Both the position numbers and the translations under genes were made by a program. Below, one piece after another: positions 37,509-47,502 of a DNA stretch of 64,000 bases. The first letter of the stretch is position 1, and the number at the start of each line of letters is the position of its first letter. The stretch comes from Marinicella pacifica (GTDB lineage Bacteria > Pseudomonadota > Gammaproteobacteria > Xanthomonadales > Marinicellaceae): contig NZ_BMEO01000006.1 of assembly GCF_014636635.1 (NCBI RefSeq), forward strand, positions 1 through 64,000, read 5' to 3'. The notes below the pieces were generated by a model, which saw only the letters and a list, made by a program, of their open reading frames with translations, searched no databases and was not told where the DNA came from.

Positions 37509-40172
37509 TTACTGGGCTAAATTTCGCAACACATAATGCAAAATTCCACCATGACGACAATACTCCACCTCTTTGGGCGTGTCAATGCGCACATCCACAT
37601 CAAATTCAACGGTGCTGCCATCTTCACGGTGAGCGGTGATATGTGCGGTTTTGCTGTTGCCGTTTTCCAAGCCGGTGATGTCATAAGTTTCATGACCGGT
37701 TAAATCATAAGTTTCCGCACTTTCACCGGCTTTAAATTGCAACGGAATGACACCCATTCCAACCAGATTAGAACGGTGAATGCGCTCGTAACTTTCCACC
37801 AGCACTGCTTTCACACCCAATAGGTTGGTGCCTTTGGCCGCCCAGTCACGTGAAGAACCGGTGCCGTATTCTTTTCCTGCAATAATCACCAGGGGCACTT
37901 GGTCTTTTTGGTATTTAATTGAAGCATCAAAAATGCTCATTTGCTCATCACTGGGCTGATGGCGGGTCCAGCCGCCTTCGGTGCCCGGAGCCAGTTGGTT
38001 GCGCAGACGAATGTTGGCAAAGGTGCCGCGCATCATCACCTCATGATTACCCCGCCGCGAACCGTAGGAATTAAACTCGGATTTGTCAACGCCTTTGGCC
38101 TTCAGATAGCGACCGGCCGGGGAGTCCTCGGCGATGGAACCGGCCGGAGAAATATGGTCAGTGGTGACCGAATCACCCAGTTTCGCCAAAACCCGGGCAC
38201 CCTTAATGTCACTGATCCCGGCCACATCCAAGGTCATGCCTTCAAAGTAGGGTGGGTTTTTAATGTAGGTGGAATCATCCTGCCAGTCGAATAACTCAGA
38301 GGCTGAAGTTTTGACATTTTTCCAGTTGTCATCACCTTCAAAAACACCGTCATAACCTTTGGCAAACATGTCATTGGAGACATTGTTCTGTATGGTGTCG
38401 GCAATTTCATGGTTGCTTGGCCAGATGTCTTTTAAATAGACATCACGGCCCTCATGGTCTTGTCCCAGTGGGTCTTTTTGAACATCAATGTCCATGGTGC
38501 CGGCAATCGCATAGGCGACCACCAAAGGCGGGGAAGCCAGAAAGTTCATGCGCACATCCGCATGGATTCGACCTTCGAAATTTCGATTGCCGGACAATAC
38601 AGACGTGGCCACCAAATCGTTGTCATTAATGGCTTTCGACAAGGCCGGATCTAAGGGACCTGAGTTGCCGATACAAGTGGTACAACCGAAACCCACCACA
38701 TTAAAACCGAGGGTTTCCAAGTCATCTAATACACCGGCTGATTGTAAATAATGGGTCACCACTTTTGAACCGGGTGCCAGAGACGTTTTCACCCAGGGTT
38801 TCACTGTCAGACCTTTCTCTGCGGCATTGCGAGCCAGCAAACCTGCACCGAGCATCACAGCGGGATTCGAGGTGTTGGTACAAGAGGTGATGGCGGCCAC
38901 AGCAATGTCGCCATCTGTAAAGTGGTATTCACCGCGTTCTGCTTTAACCGGTATGGATTTTTTGTCACGGCCATTTTCAAAAGCATTAAATAGGTTTTGG
39001 AATTTTTCTTTGGCTTCGGTTAAGACAATGCGATCCTGCGGACGTTTCGGGCCTGAAATACTGGGTACCACGGTACTCATGTCTAACTCAAGAACCGCTG
39101 TATATTCAGCATCTTCACTGTTCTCATCGTGGAACATGCCTTGGGCTTTGGCGTATTGTTTGACTAATTCTACCTGTTCTTCGCTGCGACCTGACAGGGT
39201 TAAATAACGCAATGTTTCATCATCCACCGGAAAAATACCACAGGTGGCACCGTATTCAGGGGCCATATTGGCCAGGGTAGCCCGGTCTGCCAGTGGTAAG
39301 TGCTGTAAGCCTGAGCCAAAGAATTCGACAAATTTACCGACCACACCATGTTCACGCAACATTTCGACCACAGTTAATACAAGGTCGGTGGCCGTGGCGC
39401 CTTCGGGTAAGCGACCGGTTAATTTAAAGCCGACGACTTGCGGAATCAACATCGAAATGGCCTGACCCAGCATAGCCGCTTCAGCTTCAATACCGCCGAC
39501 ACCCCAGCCCAGCACACCCAGACCATTAATCATGGTGGTGTGGGAGTCAGTACCGACCACAGTATCCGGGTAAGCGGTGAGTTCACCGTTTTGTTCGGCA
39601 CCAAAAACCACCCGTGCCAGGTATTCCAGATTAACCTGATGCACGATACCATTACCCGGTGGAACCACTTTAAAAGTATCAAAAGCTGACTGACCCCATT
39701 TTAAAAAGCCATAACGTTCTTTATTGCGCTCAAATTCGATTTGGGTATTGCGTTCTGCGGCATCCGCAGTGCCGTATTTATCCACCTGTACCGAGTGGTC
39801 AATCACCAGTTCGGCGGGGGACAGCGGATTGATTTTTTGCACATCACCACCGAGGCTTTTCATGGCATCGCGCATGGCGGCTAGATCCACCACCGCCGGA
39901 ACGCCGGTAAAGTCCTGCAGAACCACCCGCGATGGCGTGAAAGCAATTTCGGTGGCCGGTTGAGCTTGTGGATCCCATTGTGCCAGGGCCTGAATGTCCT
40001 CAAAAGTGACATCCACACCGTTTTCATGACGCAGTAAATTCTCCAATAAAATTTTCAAACTAAACGGCAAATGTGCAATATTGATTTGCTCATTAAGTTT
40101 GGCTAAGCTGTAGTAACGGTAATTTTTATTGTTGACAGCCAGTTGCATGGCCGTTTTTAATGTGTCACTCAT
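37509..40172 (-). CDS. acnA: Aconitate hydratase A
   Basis: This 887-residue iron-sulfur enzyme of the citric acid cycle isomerises citrate to isocitrate. The [4Fe-4S] cysteines are in [12 protein letters not shown] and [14 protein letters not shown]. The C-terminal swivel domain carries [16 protein letters not shown]. Length and order match the AcnA/IRP1 type and not AcnB. It stands as a single gene with its own terminator. Confidence 0.96.
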   Translation of the reverse strand: MSDTLKTAMQLAVNNKNYRYYSLAKLNEQINIAHLPFSLKILLENLLRHENGVDVTFEDIQALAQWDPQAQPATEIAFTPSRVVLQDFTGVPAVVDLAAMRDAMKSLGGDVQKINPLSPAELVIDHSVQVDKYGTADAAERNTQIEFERNKERYGFLKWGQSAFDTFKVVPPGNGIVHQVNLEYLARVVFGAEQNGELTAYPDTVVGTDSHTTMINGLGVLGWGVGGIEAEAAMLGQAISMLIPQVVGFKLTGRLPEGATATDLVLTVVEMLREHGVVGKFVEFFGSGLQHLPLADRATLANMAPEYGATCGIFPVDDETLRYLTLSGRSEEQVELVKQYAKAQGMFHDENSEDAEYTAVLELDMSTVVPSISGPKRPQDRIVLTEAKEKFQNLFNAFENGRDKKSIPVKAERGEYHFTDGDIAVAAITSCTNTSNPAVMLGAGLLARNAAEKGLTVKPWVKTSLAPGSKVVTHYLQSAGVLDDLETLGFNVVGFGCTTCIGNSGPLDPALSKAINDNDLVATSVLSGNRNFEGRIHADVRMNFLASPPLVVAYAIAGTMDIDVQKDPLGQDHEGRDVYLKDIWPSNHEIADTIQNNVSNDMFAKGYDGVFEGDDNWKNVKTSASELFDWQDDSTYIKNPPYFEGMTLDVAGISDIKGARVLAKLGDSVTTDHISPAGSIAEDSPAGRYLKAKGVDKSEFNSYGSRRGNHEVMMRGTFANIRLRNQLAPGTEGGWTRHQPSDEQMSIFDASIKYQKDQVPLVIIAGKEYGTGSSRDWAAKGTNLLGVKAVLVESYERIHRSNLVGMGVIPLQFKAGESAETYDLTGHETYDITGLENGNSKTAHITAHREDGSTVEFDVDVRIDTPKEVEYCRHGGILHYVLRNLAQ

Positions 40173-40294
40173 TTTATGGAATCCCTAAGTCATTAAATTA
40201 AAGAATCGGCTGCCACATCGGACAACCGCTAAAAAGCGCGGTATTATCGCATTTTTACCGTGGAAAAAACAGTCTGAGTACTGTTTAAAATCGC

Positions 40295-40915
40295 TTATGA
40301 GGACAGCAGCGGTTGTTTCAGCAACTGTTCGGCTTGTTGGATATGGGCCTTGCGCTTAAACAATAATTGAAAATGACTGCCGCCGACTTGTTTCCAGAGA
40401 ACCGCGGAGCGGATGCCGGCCAGTAAAATCGCGCGAATACGTTCCGTAACTTCTTTATTTTTTAGGTGATAGGGTTGTCCTGCGATAACCACTCTGGGTT
40501 GCAGTTGGCTGATGGTTTTGGAGTAGGTGGCGGCCAGAATTTCAATAACAGCCTGTTCATTCTCATCAAATTGACCCAGGTGTTGGGCCTGTTGAATGCC
40601 ATGCTGAATCTGTTTAACCATGGCTTCATTCAACATCAGTTTTGATTGTAAATTTAACAGAGTCAAAACATATTTAATCACGTTTAAATAGGCTTTGTCT
40701 TTGTTAAAGGATTTGATCAGGGTCCTTAAACCCAAAGACAGTCGGTTCATATCGTGATTAAACACCGCCGGGGTGGACTCAGGATTAACCACAAATAAAC
40801 TTTCAATACTGCCGGCAAAACAATCGCGGCGACTGACGGCGCCTGACTGAGCCAGTTCATGGGCACAGGCCGCCGCTTGATAAACACCGGCTAAGGCGAT
40901 GGTTTGATCTCTCAT
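40295..40915 (-). CDS. hflD: HflD family protein
   Basis: The 206-residue all-helical protein resembles HflD (YcfC), which in E. coli affects lambda lysogenisation by binding CII. Its general cellular role is unclear. The conserved neighbourhood supports the call: hflD directly follows mnmA (overlap of four bases), as in E. coli and many gammaproteobacteria. It has no signal peptide and is expected at the inner face of the membrane. Confidence 0.85.
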   Translation of the reverse strand: MRDQTIALAGVYQAAACAHELAQSGAVSRRDCFAGSIESLFVVNPESTPAVFNHDMNRLSLGLRTLIKSFNKDKAYLNVIKYVLTLLNLQSKLMLNEAMVKQIQHGIQQAQHLGQFDENEQAVIEILAATYSKTISQLQPRVVIAGQPYHLKNKEVTERIRAILLAGIRSAVLWKQVGGSHFQLLFKRKAHIQQAEQLLKQPLLSS

Positions 40916-42027
40916 GATTGTAACTCACAGGTTGAGGTTAATATATCAGAATCGGTGATTACCGCACCGCCTAAACAGACGTTGTCCTGATAAAATACCA
41001 CCGACTGTCCCGGTGTGATGGCACGCTGCGGTTGATCAAAATAAACCGTTAACTGACCATTGTCAGACTGTGACACGGTACAGTTCTGATCCGGTTGGCG
41101 GTAGCGTATTTTAGCCTGACAAATAAGTGGAAATTCAGGGGCGAGACCACTGATCCAATTGATCTGATCAGCGTGTAATTGATGACCCAAAATCAGGTGT
41201 TCATGGTCACTTTGGCCCACAATAAGTTGGTTTTTGTTATGGGCTTTGGCAATCACAAACCAGGGCTCTGGTAGGGCATCTTTGACGCCGCCGATACCCA
41301 ATCCTTGTCGCTGACCGATGGTGTAGTACATCAGTCCATTATGTTGTCCGACCACAGTGCCTTTTGGGGTGACAATCTCACCGGGATTGGGTTTCAGGTA
41401 TTGGCTTAAAAAATTCTGAAACCGCTTTTCGCCGATAAAACAAATACCGGTGGAGTCTTTTTTATCGTGCACGGATAAACCCAACTCAGCGGCTTTGTCG
41501 CGGACTTCGGGCTTTTCTATTTCACCCACCGGAAACAAACTACGTGCCAGCTGATGTTGCTGAATGGCATACAGGAAATAACTTTGGTCTTTGTTGGAAT
41601 CCACACCTTTTAACAGCTGATACTGACCATTGCATTCGGCTTTACGCACATAATGACCGGTGGCAATAAATTCAGCGCCCAAATCATCGGCATGATCGAG
41701 AAAAGTTTTAAATTTTATTTCCCGGTTACACAAAATATCTGGGTTTGGTGTACGGCCTTTTTGATATTCTTCCAAGAACTCACTGAACACATAATCCCAG
41801 TATTCAGCCGCAAAATTACGCCGATGTAGTTTAATACCTAACCGGTCGCACACGGCTTGTGCATCTTTGACATCCTCGTCTGCAGTACAGACGTCGCTGG
41901 TGTCATCTTCTTCCCAGTTCTTCATAAACAGTCCGGCGACTTGATTGGGATGTTGTTGCTGTAATAGGGCGGCACTGACCGAGGAATCAACGCCACCGGA
42001 CATGCCCACGATGATTTTTTCGGACAT
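40912..42027 (-). CDS. mnmA: tRNA-specific 2-thiouridylase MnmA
   Basis: The 371-residue enzyme makes s2U at wobble position 34 of tRNA. The PP-loop is [15 protein letters not shown]. The catalytic cysteines are in [10 protein letters not shown] and [10 protein letters not shown] central tRNA-binding and C-terminal beta-barrel domain complete it. It takes sulfur from the Tus relay. It lies two bases after a Nudix gene and overlaps hflD. Confidence 0.96.
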   Translation of the reverse strand: MSEKIIVGMSGGVDSSVSAALLQQQHPNQVAGLFMKNWEEDDTSDVCTADEDVKDAQAVCDRLGIKLHRRNFAAEYWDYVFSEFLEEYQKGRTPNPDILCNREIKFKTFLDHADDLGAEFIATGHYVRKAECNGQYQLLKGVDSNKDQSYFLYAIQQHQLARSLFPVGEIEKPEVRDKAAELGLSVHDKKDSTGICFIGEKRFQNFLSQYLKPNPGEIVTPKGTVVGQHNGLMYYTIGQRQGLGIGGVKDALPEPWFVIAKAHNKNQLIVGQSDHEHLILGHQLHADQINWISGLAPEFPLICQAKIRYRQPDQNCTVSQSDNGQLTVYFDQPQRAITPGQSVVFYQDNVCLGGAVITDSDILTSTCELQS

Positions 42028-42029
42028 TG

Positions 42030-42476
42030 TTAATCGTAATAACTAAAGATATCTAAGGGTGTTTGCTTGCCATTGATATAGTGGTCAATATGGTGCAACA
42101 CAAGGGGTGAGCGCAATCGATTATGGTGAGCCGCCACCTCATCACGGGTCATCCAGAGCGCACGAATAATACCCTCATCTAAAATCTGATTAGGCATTAA
42201 CTGAATCGCTCTTCCGGCAAAACAAGAACGTAAATAGTGGTTGCCTGATGCACTGGTCCACTGAGAAAATTCGACCAGGTAATCAATCTGAATCTGCCAG
42301 GCTGTTTCCTCCAGGGTCTCACGGACTGCAGCTTCGGGCAAAGTTTCTCCCGGTTCCAAATGACCGGCGGGTTGATTAATCTTGATTTCACCATGGACAT
42401 TTTCTTCAACCATTAAAAAACGGCCGTCACGCTCCACAATGGTGGCCACTGTGACCCGTGGTAACCAGTCTCTCAT
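42030..42476 (-). CDS. nudJ: NudJ-like phosphatase of the Nudix family
   Basis: The 148-residue protein starts [18 protein letters not shown]. An upstream in-frame start lies inside the antiporter gene and is rejected. The Nudix box is [21 protein letters not shown], slightly over family length at its end. NudJ acts on nucleoside tri- and diphosphates and on hydroxymethylpyrimidine pyrophosphate. Position next to mnmA is the same as in E. coli. The ATG overlaps the TGA of the antiporter gene. Confidence 0.85.
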   Translation of the reverse strand: MRDWLPRVTVATIVERDGRFLMVEENVHGEIKINQPAGHLEPGETLPEAAVRETLEETAWQIQIDYLVEFSQWTSASGNHYLRSCFAGRAIQLMPNQILDEGIIRALWMTRDEVAAHHNRLRSPLVLHHIDHYINGKQTPLDIFSYYD

Positions 42477-44122
42477 ACTTTGGTTCCCAGCCACCTTAAG
42501 CCGGCAAACATAGCGGCTAAACCGATGGCCAGCGCGATCCACGGGGATAAGCCCAGGCTGGTGGGAATAATGCCGATTAAAATAGCAAAACCACCGGCAT
42601 ACAAGGCGTAGGGAATTTGGGTGCGTACATGTTCGATGTGATCACAACCTGACGCCATTGACGATAAAATGGTGGTGTCTGAAATGGGTGAGCAATGGTC
42701 ACCCCACACCGCACCGGCCAGTACGCTGGCTATGGTAATGTGAATGATGTGTAAATACTCGACATCCAGCACACCTTGTGCACTCATCACATTCCAGGTA
42801 ATCGGAATAATTAAGGGAATTAAAATACCCATGGTGCCCCAACTGGAACCGGTGGCAAAGGCAGTGAGAGCAGCCAGTAAAAAAGTTAATACCGGCAACC
42901 AGTAATAGCTTAAGTCATCTTGTAATAAAGAGGAGATATAATCACTGGTTTCCAGCTGGTCGGTGATGGCAGCCAGCGACCAGGCAAGTATAAGGATAAC
43001 AATCGCCTGAAGCATGGGTTTCATACCTTCATACCAGGCTTCAATGGTATCATCCAGTGACAATATCCGTTGACTAACGCTCATGAGCACAGCCACGATG
43101 GTGGCAGCAATACTGGCCCACAACATGGCTTTAAAGGCATCCGAAGCGCCGATGATGTCTTTTAAACTTTGATTGTCCAGTTCAGGGTTTAATCCGGTGA
43201 CGTATAATCCGCCCATCACCACCACGATTAATACCCCAAACGGGATGAGTGCATTAACGGCACGATGCGGTTTGTTTTCGATCGGCTGAATATCATCATC
43301 GGCCAGGCCGATGCCCTCGGTGGTGTTAATTTCACCGCTGCGGGCTTTTTGTTCAGCCGTCAGCATGGGACCAAAGTCACGACCGGTTAAGGCAATATAA
43401 AAAGTCAAAGCAATTGCAAATAGCGGATAAAAACTATAGGGAATGGATTGTAAGAACATGATGTATGCGCCATCTCCCTGGTGGTTAATGGACCGCAAGG
43501 CTTCATCAATTAAACCCACTTCAAAACCCACCCAGGTGGTGATAAAAGCAATGCTGGCAATCGGCGCGGCGGTAGAATCCACAAGATAAGCCAGTTTTTC
43601 CCGTGAAATTTTCATTTTATCGGTTACCGGCCGCATGGTGTTGCCGACCACCAAAGAATTGGCATAGTCATCAAAAAAAATACTCAAACCCATGGCGATG
43701 GTGGCCAGCGAAGCCCGCTTCACAGTATTCGCCCAGTTGACTATTAAATTGACCACACCGACCATACCGCCGTTACGGGAACTGATGCCCACCAGCCCGC
43801 CAATCAGCAAGGAAAAGATAATCACCGAAGCGTGATCGGTGTCTGCCAGCGCTTCCACGGTATATTTCTGGACGGTCACCAGGGGTGATGTCCACAGGGC
43901 TTGCCAGGCTAAATCACCAATCAACCAGACGCCGAACATTAAACCCACAAACAACGCCGGTATCACCTGACGAAACAACAAGGCCACACCGATGGCCAAT
44001 AAAGGCGGCACCACCGACAACCAGGTGCCGGCGTAAATAAGGGCGGTTTCTGTTTCAGCCGCCTGTAAGCTACCGGCGAAGAGCAAGGCTGTCAAGCCGG
44101 TGATTATGTTCGCTGTGGGCAT
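42473..44122 (-). CDS. NhaC-family Na+/H+ antiporter
   Basis: The 549-residue protein has about 11-13 membrane segments and the NhaC family pattern GLSIFFDDYANSLVVGNTMRPVTD, with further acidic and polar residues in WGDHCSPISDTTILSS. It should exchange external protons for internal sodium, in keeping with a saline habitat. Lysine or tyrosine antiport is a less likely alternative in this family. I chose the ATG at 44122, preceded by AAGGGA, over one 14 codons upstream. It sits between murU and nudJ. Confidence 0.85.
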   Translation of the reverse strand: MPTANIITGLTALLFAGSLQAAETETALIYAGTWLSVVPPLLAIGVALLFRQVIPALFVGLMFGVWLIGDLAWQALWTSPLVTVQKYTVEALADTDHASVIIFSLLIGGLVGISSRNGGMVGVVNLIVNWANTVKRASLATIAMGLSIFFDDYANSLVVGNTMRPVTDKMKISREKLAYLVDSTAAPIASIAFITTWVGFEVGLIDEALRSINHQGDGAYIMFLQSIPYSFYPLFAIALTFYIALTGRDFGPMLTAEQKARSGEINTTEGIGLADDDIQPIENKPHRAVNALIPFGVLIVVVMGGLYVTGLNPELDNQSLKDIIGASDAFKAMLWASIAATIVAVLMSVSQRILSLDDTIEAWYEGMKPMLQAIVILILAWSLAAITDQLETSDYISSLLQDDLSYYWLPVLTFLLAALTAFATGSSWGTMGILIPLIIPITWNVMSAQGVLDVEYLHIIHITIASVLAGAVWGDHCSPISDTTILSSMASGCDHIEHVRTQIPYALYAGGFAILIGIIPTSLGLSPWIALAIGLAAMFAGLRWLGTKV

Positions 44123-44163
44123 ATTTGTGTTCCCTTTTTTATTTTTGAAAGCAAATTTTAGCA

Positions 44164-44838
44164 TTATCGTTGATTTAATTCAGCCAAACGTTCAGGCGTG
44201 CCCACATCGGTCCATAGACCATGGTAAATTTGACCGCCGGCTTGTTGATGTTGAATGGCGGAGTGGATTAATGGTGCCAGTTTAAAGGCTTGTCGAGAAC
44301 GATGACTGACAGGCTTGAACAGCGCCGGACTGTAAACGCCGATGCCACTGTAGGTAAAACTGTCATGGGTCGGGGTAACTGACATCAATCTGTTGTTATG
44401 AAGAGAAAAATCACCTGACTGATTGTGCTCAGGGTTGGGTACCAACACAATATGCAGCCAATCATTATTCAGTGAAACGTTAATGAGACGACTGTAATCC
44501 ATGTCTGTGAAAACATCGGCGTTGACACACAAAAAGGGCTGGTCACCGAGTAAAGGAAGGGCTTTTAACATACCGCCGCCGGTTTCTAAGGCCCGGCCAC
44601 GTTCATCTGAAATTTGGATGGTTAAGCCTTTGGGGGTTTCGGTTTTAAGAAACTCAATAATTTGATCGCCTAACCAGGATACGTTGATAACAATGTCACG
44701 GAAACCGGCCTTTTTTAAAGCCAACAGATGGTGTAAAAGCAAAGGTTGACCCTGAACCGGAACCAGAGGTTTGGGCGTTTTGTCAGTGATGGGTTTGAGT
44801 CGCTGACCGCGACCGGCGGCCAAAATAAATGCTTTCAT
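44164..44838 (-). CDS. murU: N-acetylmuramate alpha-1-phosphate uridylyltransferase MurU
   Basis: This 224-residue sugar nucleotidyltransferase begins with MKAFILAAGRGQRLKPITDKTP-type sequence (the nucleotide-binding G-x-G-x-R-x-x-P loop) and contains FLCVNADVFTD, the metal-binding aspartate region. Next to amgK it is best read as MurU, which turns MurNAc-1-phosphate plus UTP into UDP-MurNAc in peptidoglycan recycling. It follows amgK by eight bases. Confidence 0.88.
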   Translation of the reverse strand: MKAFILAAGRGQRLKPITDKTPKPLVPVQGQPLLLHHLLALKKAGFRDIVINVSWLGDQIIEFLKTETPKGLTIQISDERGRALETGGGMLKALPLLGDQPFLCVNADVFTDMDYSRLINVSLNNDWLHIVLVPNPEHNQSGDFSLHNNRLMSVTPTHDSFTYSGIGVYSPALFKPVSHRSRQAFKLAPLIHSAIQHQQAGGQIYHGLWTDVGTPERLAELNQR

Positions 44839-44846
44839 GGACTAAA

Positions 44847-45830
44847 CTATTGGGCCTTAATCCTTGGCTGTAGTTCGTTTAACAATTGATTAAATTCATA
44901 CAATTCCGGATATTTTTCAGCCACTTGCTTGAGGTATTTAAGCGTTCTTGGGATGTCATTGAGGTAATGACTTTTGCCGTCACGGTAATGAAGTCGACAA
45001 AAAATACCGATGGTTTTTAAATGCCTCTGAGCGGTCATGGTGTGGAACCATTCCATAAATTGGGACATGGCTATGCTGCTATGATGAAGCGCATTGTAAT
45101 GCTGTATGAAATAATCACACAATTGTTGGACAAATTCATCCGGCCAGCTGATGTAACAGTCTTTTAACAGGGAGACCAGATCATAACTGAAAGGGCCGTG
45201 TACGGCATCCTGAAAGTCGATGATTCCCGGGTTGTTGTTTTCGGTAACCATTATATTACGGGCATGGTAATCACGGTGAACCATCACACGAGGCTGTTCT
45301 AAAGCATAACCCAATAACCATTGTCTGGTTTCTTTTAAAACCCTGCATTGTTTATCATCCAGTTCATAGCCCAGATGAGCGCCGATAAACCATTCATCGA
45401 ACAACAACATTTCATTGTTTAATAATTCTTGAGAATATTTGGGTAAAGGGCTGGTTTGTGGTGTGATCTGTAATTTTAATAAACTATCAATGGCTTGTTT
45501 GTACAGTTGAATTGCATTGTCTTCGTTGAGTACATCCAGGTAAAGGGTTGAGCCCAAATCACTGAGTAATAAGAAACCCTGCTCAAGGTTACGTCCGTAA
45601 ACCTCAGGAACATGGATATGGTGTTTTATTAACATCTGCTGGATTTCGAGAAAAGCCGTTAAATTCTCCTGTTCTGGTGGCGCATCCATGAGAATAAAAG
45701 TGTGTTCATTGGTGACAACCCGAAAGTACTGACGAAAGCTGGCATCGGCAGAGGCGGGACTCAAGGTGAAATTACGGTGACCAAAATGGTCGGCTAACCA
45801 ATGATGACGTTGGCTTTGTCGATTCAGCAT
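44847..45830 (-). CDS. amgK: Anomeric MurNAc/GlcNAc kinase AmgK
   Basis: This 327-residue protein has an aminoglycoside phosphotransferase fold. The catalytic loop is VMVHRDYHARNIMV and the metal site is GIIDFQDAVHGPFSYDLVSLL. With MurU downstream it forms the recycling branch that phosphorylates MurNAc at the anomeric carbon and bypasses de novo UDP-MurNAc synthesis, a known basis of intrinsic fosfomycin tolerance in pseudomonads. Confidence 0.88.
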   Translation of the reverse strand: MLNRQSQRHHWLADHFGHRNFTLSPASADASFRQYFRVVTNEHTFILMDAPPEQENLTAFLEIQQMLIKHHIHVPEVYGRNLEQGFLLLSDLGSTLYLDVLNEDNAIQLYKQAIDSLLKLQITPQTSPLPKYSQELLNNEMLLFDEWFIGAHLGYELDDKQCRVLKETRQWLLGYALEQPRVMVHRDYHARNIMVTENNNPGIIDFQDAVHGPFSYDLVSLLKDCYISWPDEFVQQLCDYFIQHYNALHHSSIAMSQFMEWFHTMTAQRHLKTIGIFCRLHYRDGKSHYLNDIPRTLKYLKQVAEKYPELYEFNQLLNELQPRIKAQ

Positions 45831-45843
45831 ATGTAGGGTGATA

Positions 45844-46140
45844 TCAGGGTTGCTCTGGTAGGTTTTTAACGTGTTTGAAAACAGTGTTCAAGACCAGGTT
45901 GTGTTCAAAATACACCACAAAATCAGCGTATTCCCATCGGGTTATCGGTGGTTCACCCACCGCTGCACGACGCACCAATGGCGCACCAAACCGCTGTTCC
46001 ACCTGTTGCATGTTCTGACCATGCTTGGGCACCGCCTGATTGGCCTGTTGTTGGGTGCGCTCTATGAGCAATACTTCTGCTGAAACCGCACAAGAAACCA
46101 GACTGAATAGCACGATATAAATACATTTTTTAATCATCAT
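45844..46140 (-). CDS. Small conserved periplasmic protein
   Basis: The 98-residue product has a signal peptide (MMIKKCIYIVLFSLVSCAVSA). A short domain contains MQQVEQRFGAP and GEPPITRWEYADFVVYFE. Similar small exported proteins occur in pseudomonads and relatives, and the fold recalls the SmpA/BamE type in having an M-x2-V-x2-x-FG-x-P turn. The function is unknown. It precedes amgK by 13 bases on the same strand and may be the first gene of that unit. Confidence 0.7.
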   Translation of the reverse strand: MMIKKCIYIVLFSLVSCAVSAEVLLIERTQQQANQAVPKHGQNMQQVEQRFGAPLVRRAAVGEPPITRWEYADFVVYFEHNLVLNTVFKHVKNLPEQP

Positions 46141-46243
46141 TTGAATACTCCCGCTTCCTTAATGAATTGTTTAAAAAACTTATTTTAGCAATAAATTAAA
46201 CCAGTTGTTATCTTAAAAAGAAACAATTTTACGACTGTGAACC

Positions 46244-46272
46244 ACTTGGCAATTTTGACTTTGCTATATAAT
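46244..46272 (+). promoter_or_regulatory. Candidate promoter for a leaderless plsC transcript
   Basis: A perfect -10 TATAAT at 46267-46272 has only seven bases before the ATG at 46280. A weak -35 (ACTTGG at 46244-46249, or TTGGCA at 46246) lies upstream. The start of transcription would fall on or next to the start codon. Confidence 0.5.
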
Positions 46273-46279
46273 GCCTGCC

Positions 46280-47002
46280 ATGAAAAAAGGTTTAAGTCAT
46301 TTATTTCAGGTTTATACCTGGCTCATTATTTTCCCACTGGCCTGGTTGTGGACTGCATTCATTGCCATCATAGTCATTGTACTAACCTGGCTGGGTGCGG
46401 GTGCCTGGGCGGATAAATATGTGGCGCGTTTGTGGGGTCGGTTTATATTATGGATTACCCCGGTGCGGATTAAAATTGCTAACATGGACGTGATTGATAA
46501 AAACCAATCCTACGTGATTGTGGCCAACCACCAGAGCACTTACGACATTCTGGTGCTTTATGGCTATTTGCCCATGGCTTTTAAATGGGTGATGAAAATC
46601 GAATTGCGCAAAGTCCCTTTTATTGGTTACACCTGTGCTTTGATGGGTCATATTTATGTGGACCGCAAAAATCGCCAGGCCGCTCAAAAAACCATGCAGC
46701 AAGCCGGCGCAAAACTCACCGGCGGTATTTCTGTGTTGTTTTTCCCCGAAGGTACTCGTCATACGGGTACAGGTTTATTGCCATTCAAAAAAGGCGCATT
46801 CAAAATGGCCCAATCACTGGGTTTGCCTATTTTACCGGTAATCATCAAAGGCGCAGAACAGGTGATGCCGGCCAAAAGTTTACGTATACTGCCCGGAACC
46901 ATTGAACTTGTATTTCAGCCGCCTATTTCGGCAGAAACGGTGAAGGGTAAATCCACGGATGACTTAATTCAACTCAGCCGGTCACTTCTGCACACTGAAT
47001 GA
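46280..47002 (+). CDS. plsC: 1-acyl-sn-glycerol-3-phosphate acyltransferase
   Basis: The 240-residue membrane enzyme acylates lysophosphatidic acid. It has N-terminal hydrophobic segments, the catalytic H-x4-D motif NHQSTYD, and the FPEGTRH motif. An ATG three codons upstream (46271) overlaps the -10 hexamer, so the ATG at 46280 (MKKGLSHLFQ) is preferred. There is no Shine-Dalgarno sequence, which fits a leaderless messenger. It lies divergently from the amgK unit and upstream of the LPS genes. Confidence 0.9.
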   Translation: MKKGLSHLFQVYTWLIIFPLAWLWTAFIAIIVIVLTWLGAGAWADKYVARLWGRFILWITPVRIKIANMDVIDKNQSYVIVANHQSTYDILVLYGYLPMAFKWVMKIELRKVPFIGYTCALMGHIYVDRKNRQAAQKTMQQAGAKLTGGISVLFFPEGTRHTGTGLLPFKKGAFKMAQSLGLPILPVIIKGAEQVMPAKSLRILPGTIELVFQPPISAETVKGKSTDDLIQLSRSLLHTE

Positions 47003-47097
47003 CGCCTCCAAGGAAGGTGGTGTGCTGCGTGAGCCGGGAGCGTAAGTGTACGCCTCCAAGGAAGGTGGTGTGCTGCGTGAGCCGGGAGCGGAAGTGT
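47002..47097. repeat. Two tandem copies of a 48 bp GC-rich repeat
   Basis: Copies at 47002-47049 and 47050-47097 differ at a single base. Each contains the words GCCTCC, GCGTGAGC and GGAGCG (G/T) AAG. The 43-base core matches 35 positions without gaps to a module in the 12.9 kb repeat block. It follows the plsC stop codon directly. Two copies without spacers do not make a CRISPR array. Confidence 0.8.
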
Positions 47098-47169
47098 ACG
47101 CCGCAATAACTTTCTTTCATCACAACAGATGTTGGTTATTCGGTGATATGAAATCTGTAAAACATTTAT

Positions 47170-47175
47170 TATAAT
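47170..47175 (+). promoter_or_regulatory. -10 element for a leaderless lapA transcript
   Basis: TATAAT is followed by six bases and then the lapA ATG. No Shine-Dalgarno sequence is present. No good -35 was found at the expected distance. Confidence 0.4.
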
Positions 47176-47181
47176 AGACAC

Positions 47182-47502
47182 ATGAAAACAATTAAAAAAA
47201 CACTCATCATCGTTCTGGTGATTATATTGCTGTCATTTATTGTGACACTGAGCGCCTTAAATCTTGAAGCCGGTGAGCTGAATATGTACTTTTTCACCGT
47301 AAATGCCAGTTTAGGGTTTATTGTATTGATGACTTTGATTGCCGGCGTTTTGATTGGGGCTCTGATCAGTTGGGTGCTGTGGCTGTGGCCGGCCAACCGG
47401 GAGAAGCGCCACTGGCAACGTCGTTATCATCAGCTTAGGCAGGAAACTGAATCCCAACCCGCTTCTTCACAAGCGCTGAAATCGCCGACTGAAACCCGAT
47501 GA
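47182..47502 (+). CDS. lapA: LPS assembly protein LapA
   Basis: The 106-residue protein has two membrane segments (about 5-24 and 42-66) separated by the characteristic N-x-G-E-x-x-x-x-F turn (AGELNMYFFTVNASLGFIVL) and a polar cytoplasmic tail. This is the LapA/DUF1049 pattern. LapA works with LapB in the control of LpxC and LPS export at the inner membrane. It overlaps lapB by four bases. Confidence 0.88.
   Translation: MKTIKKTLIIVLVIILLSFIVTLSALNLEAGELNMYFFTVNASLGFIVLMTLIAGVLIGALISWVLWLWPANREKRHWQRRYHQLRQETESQPASSQALKSPTETR

Noticed and set aside
47002-47097. CRISPR-like tandem repeat
   Set aside because: Only two directly adjacent 48 bp units with no spacers and no cas genes; it belongs to the dispersed repeat family.
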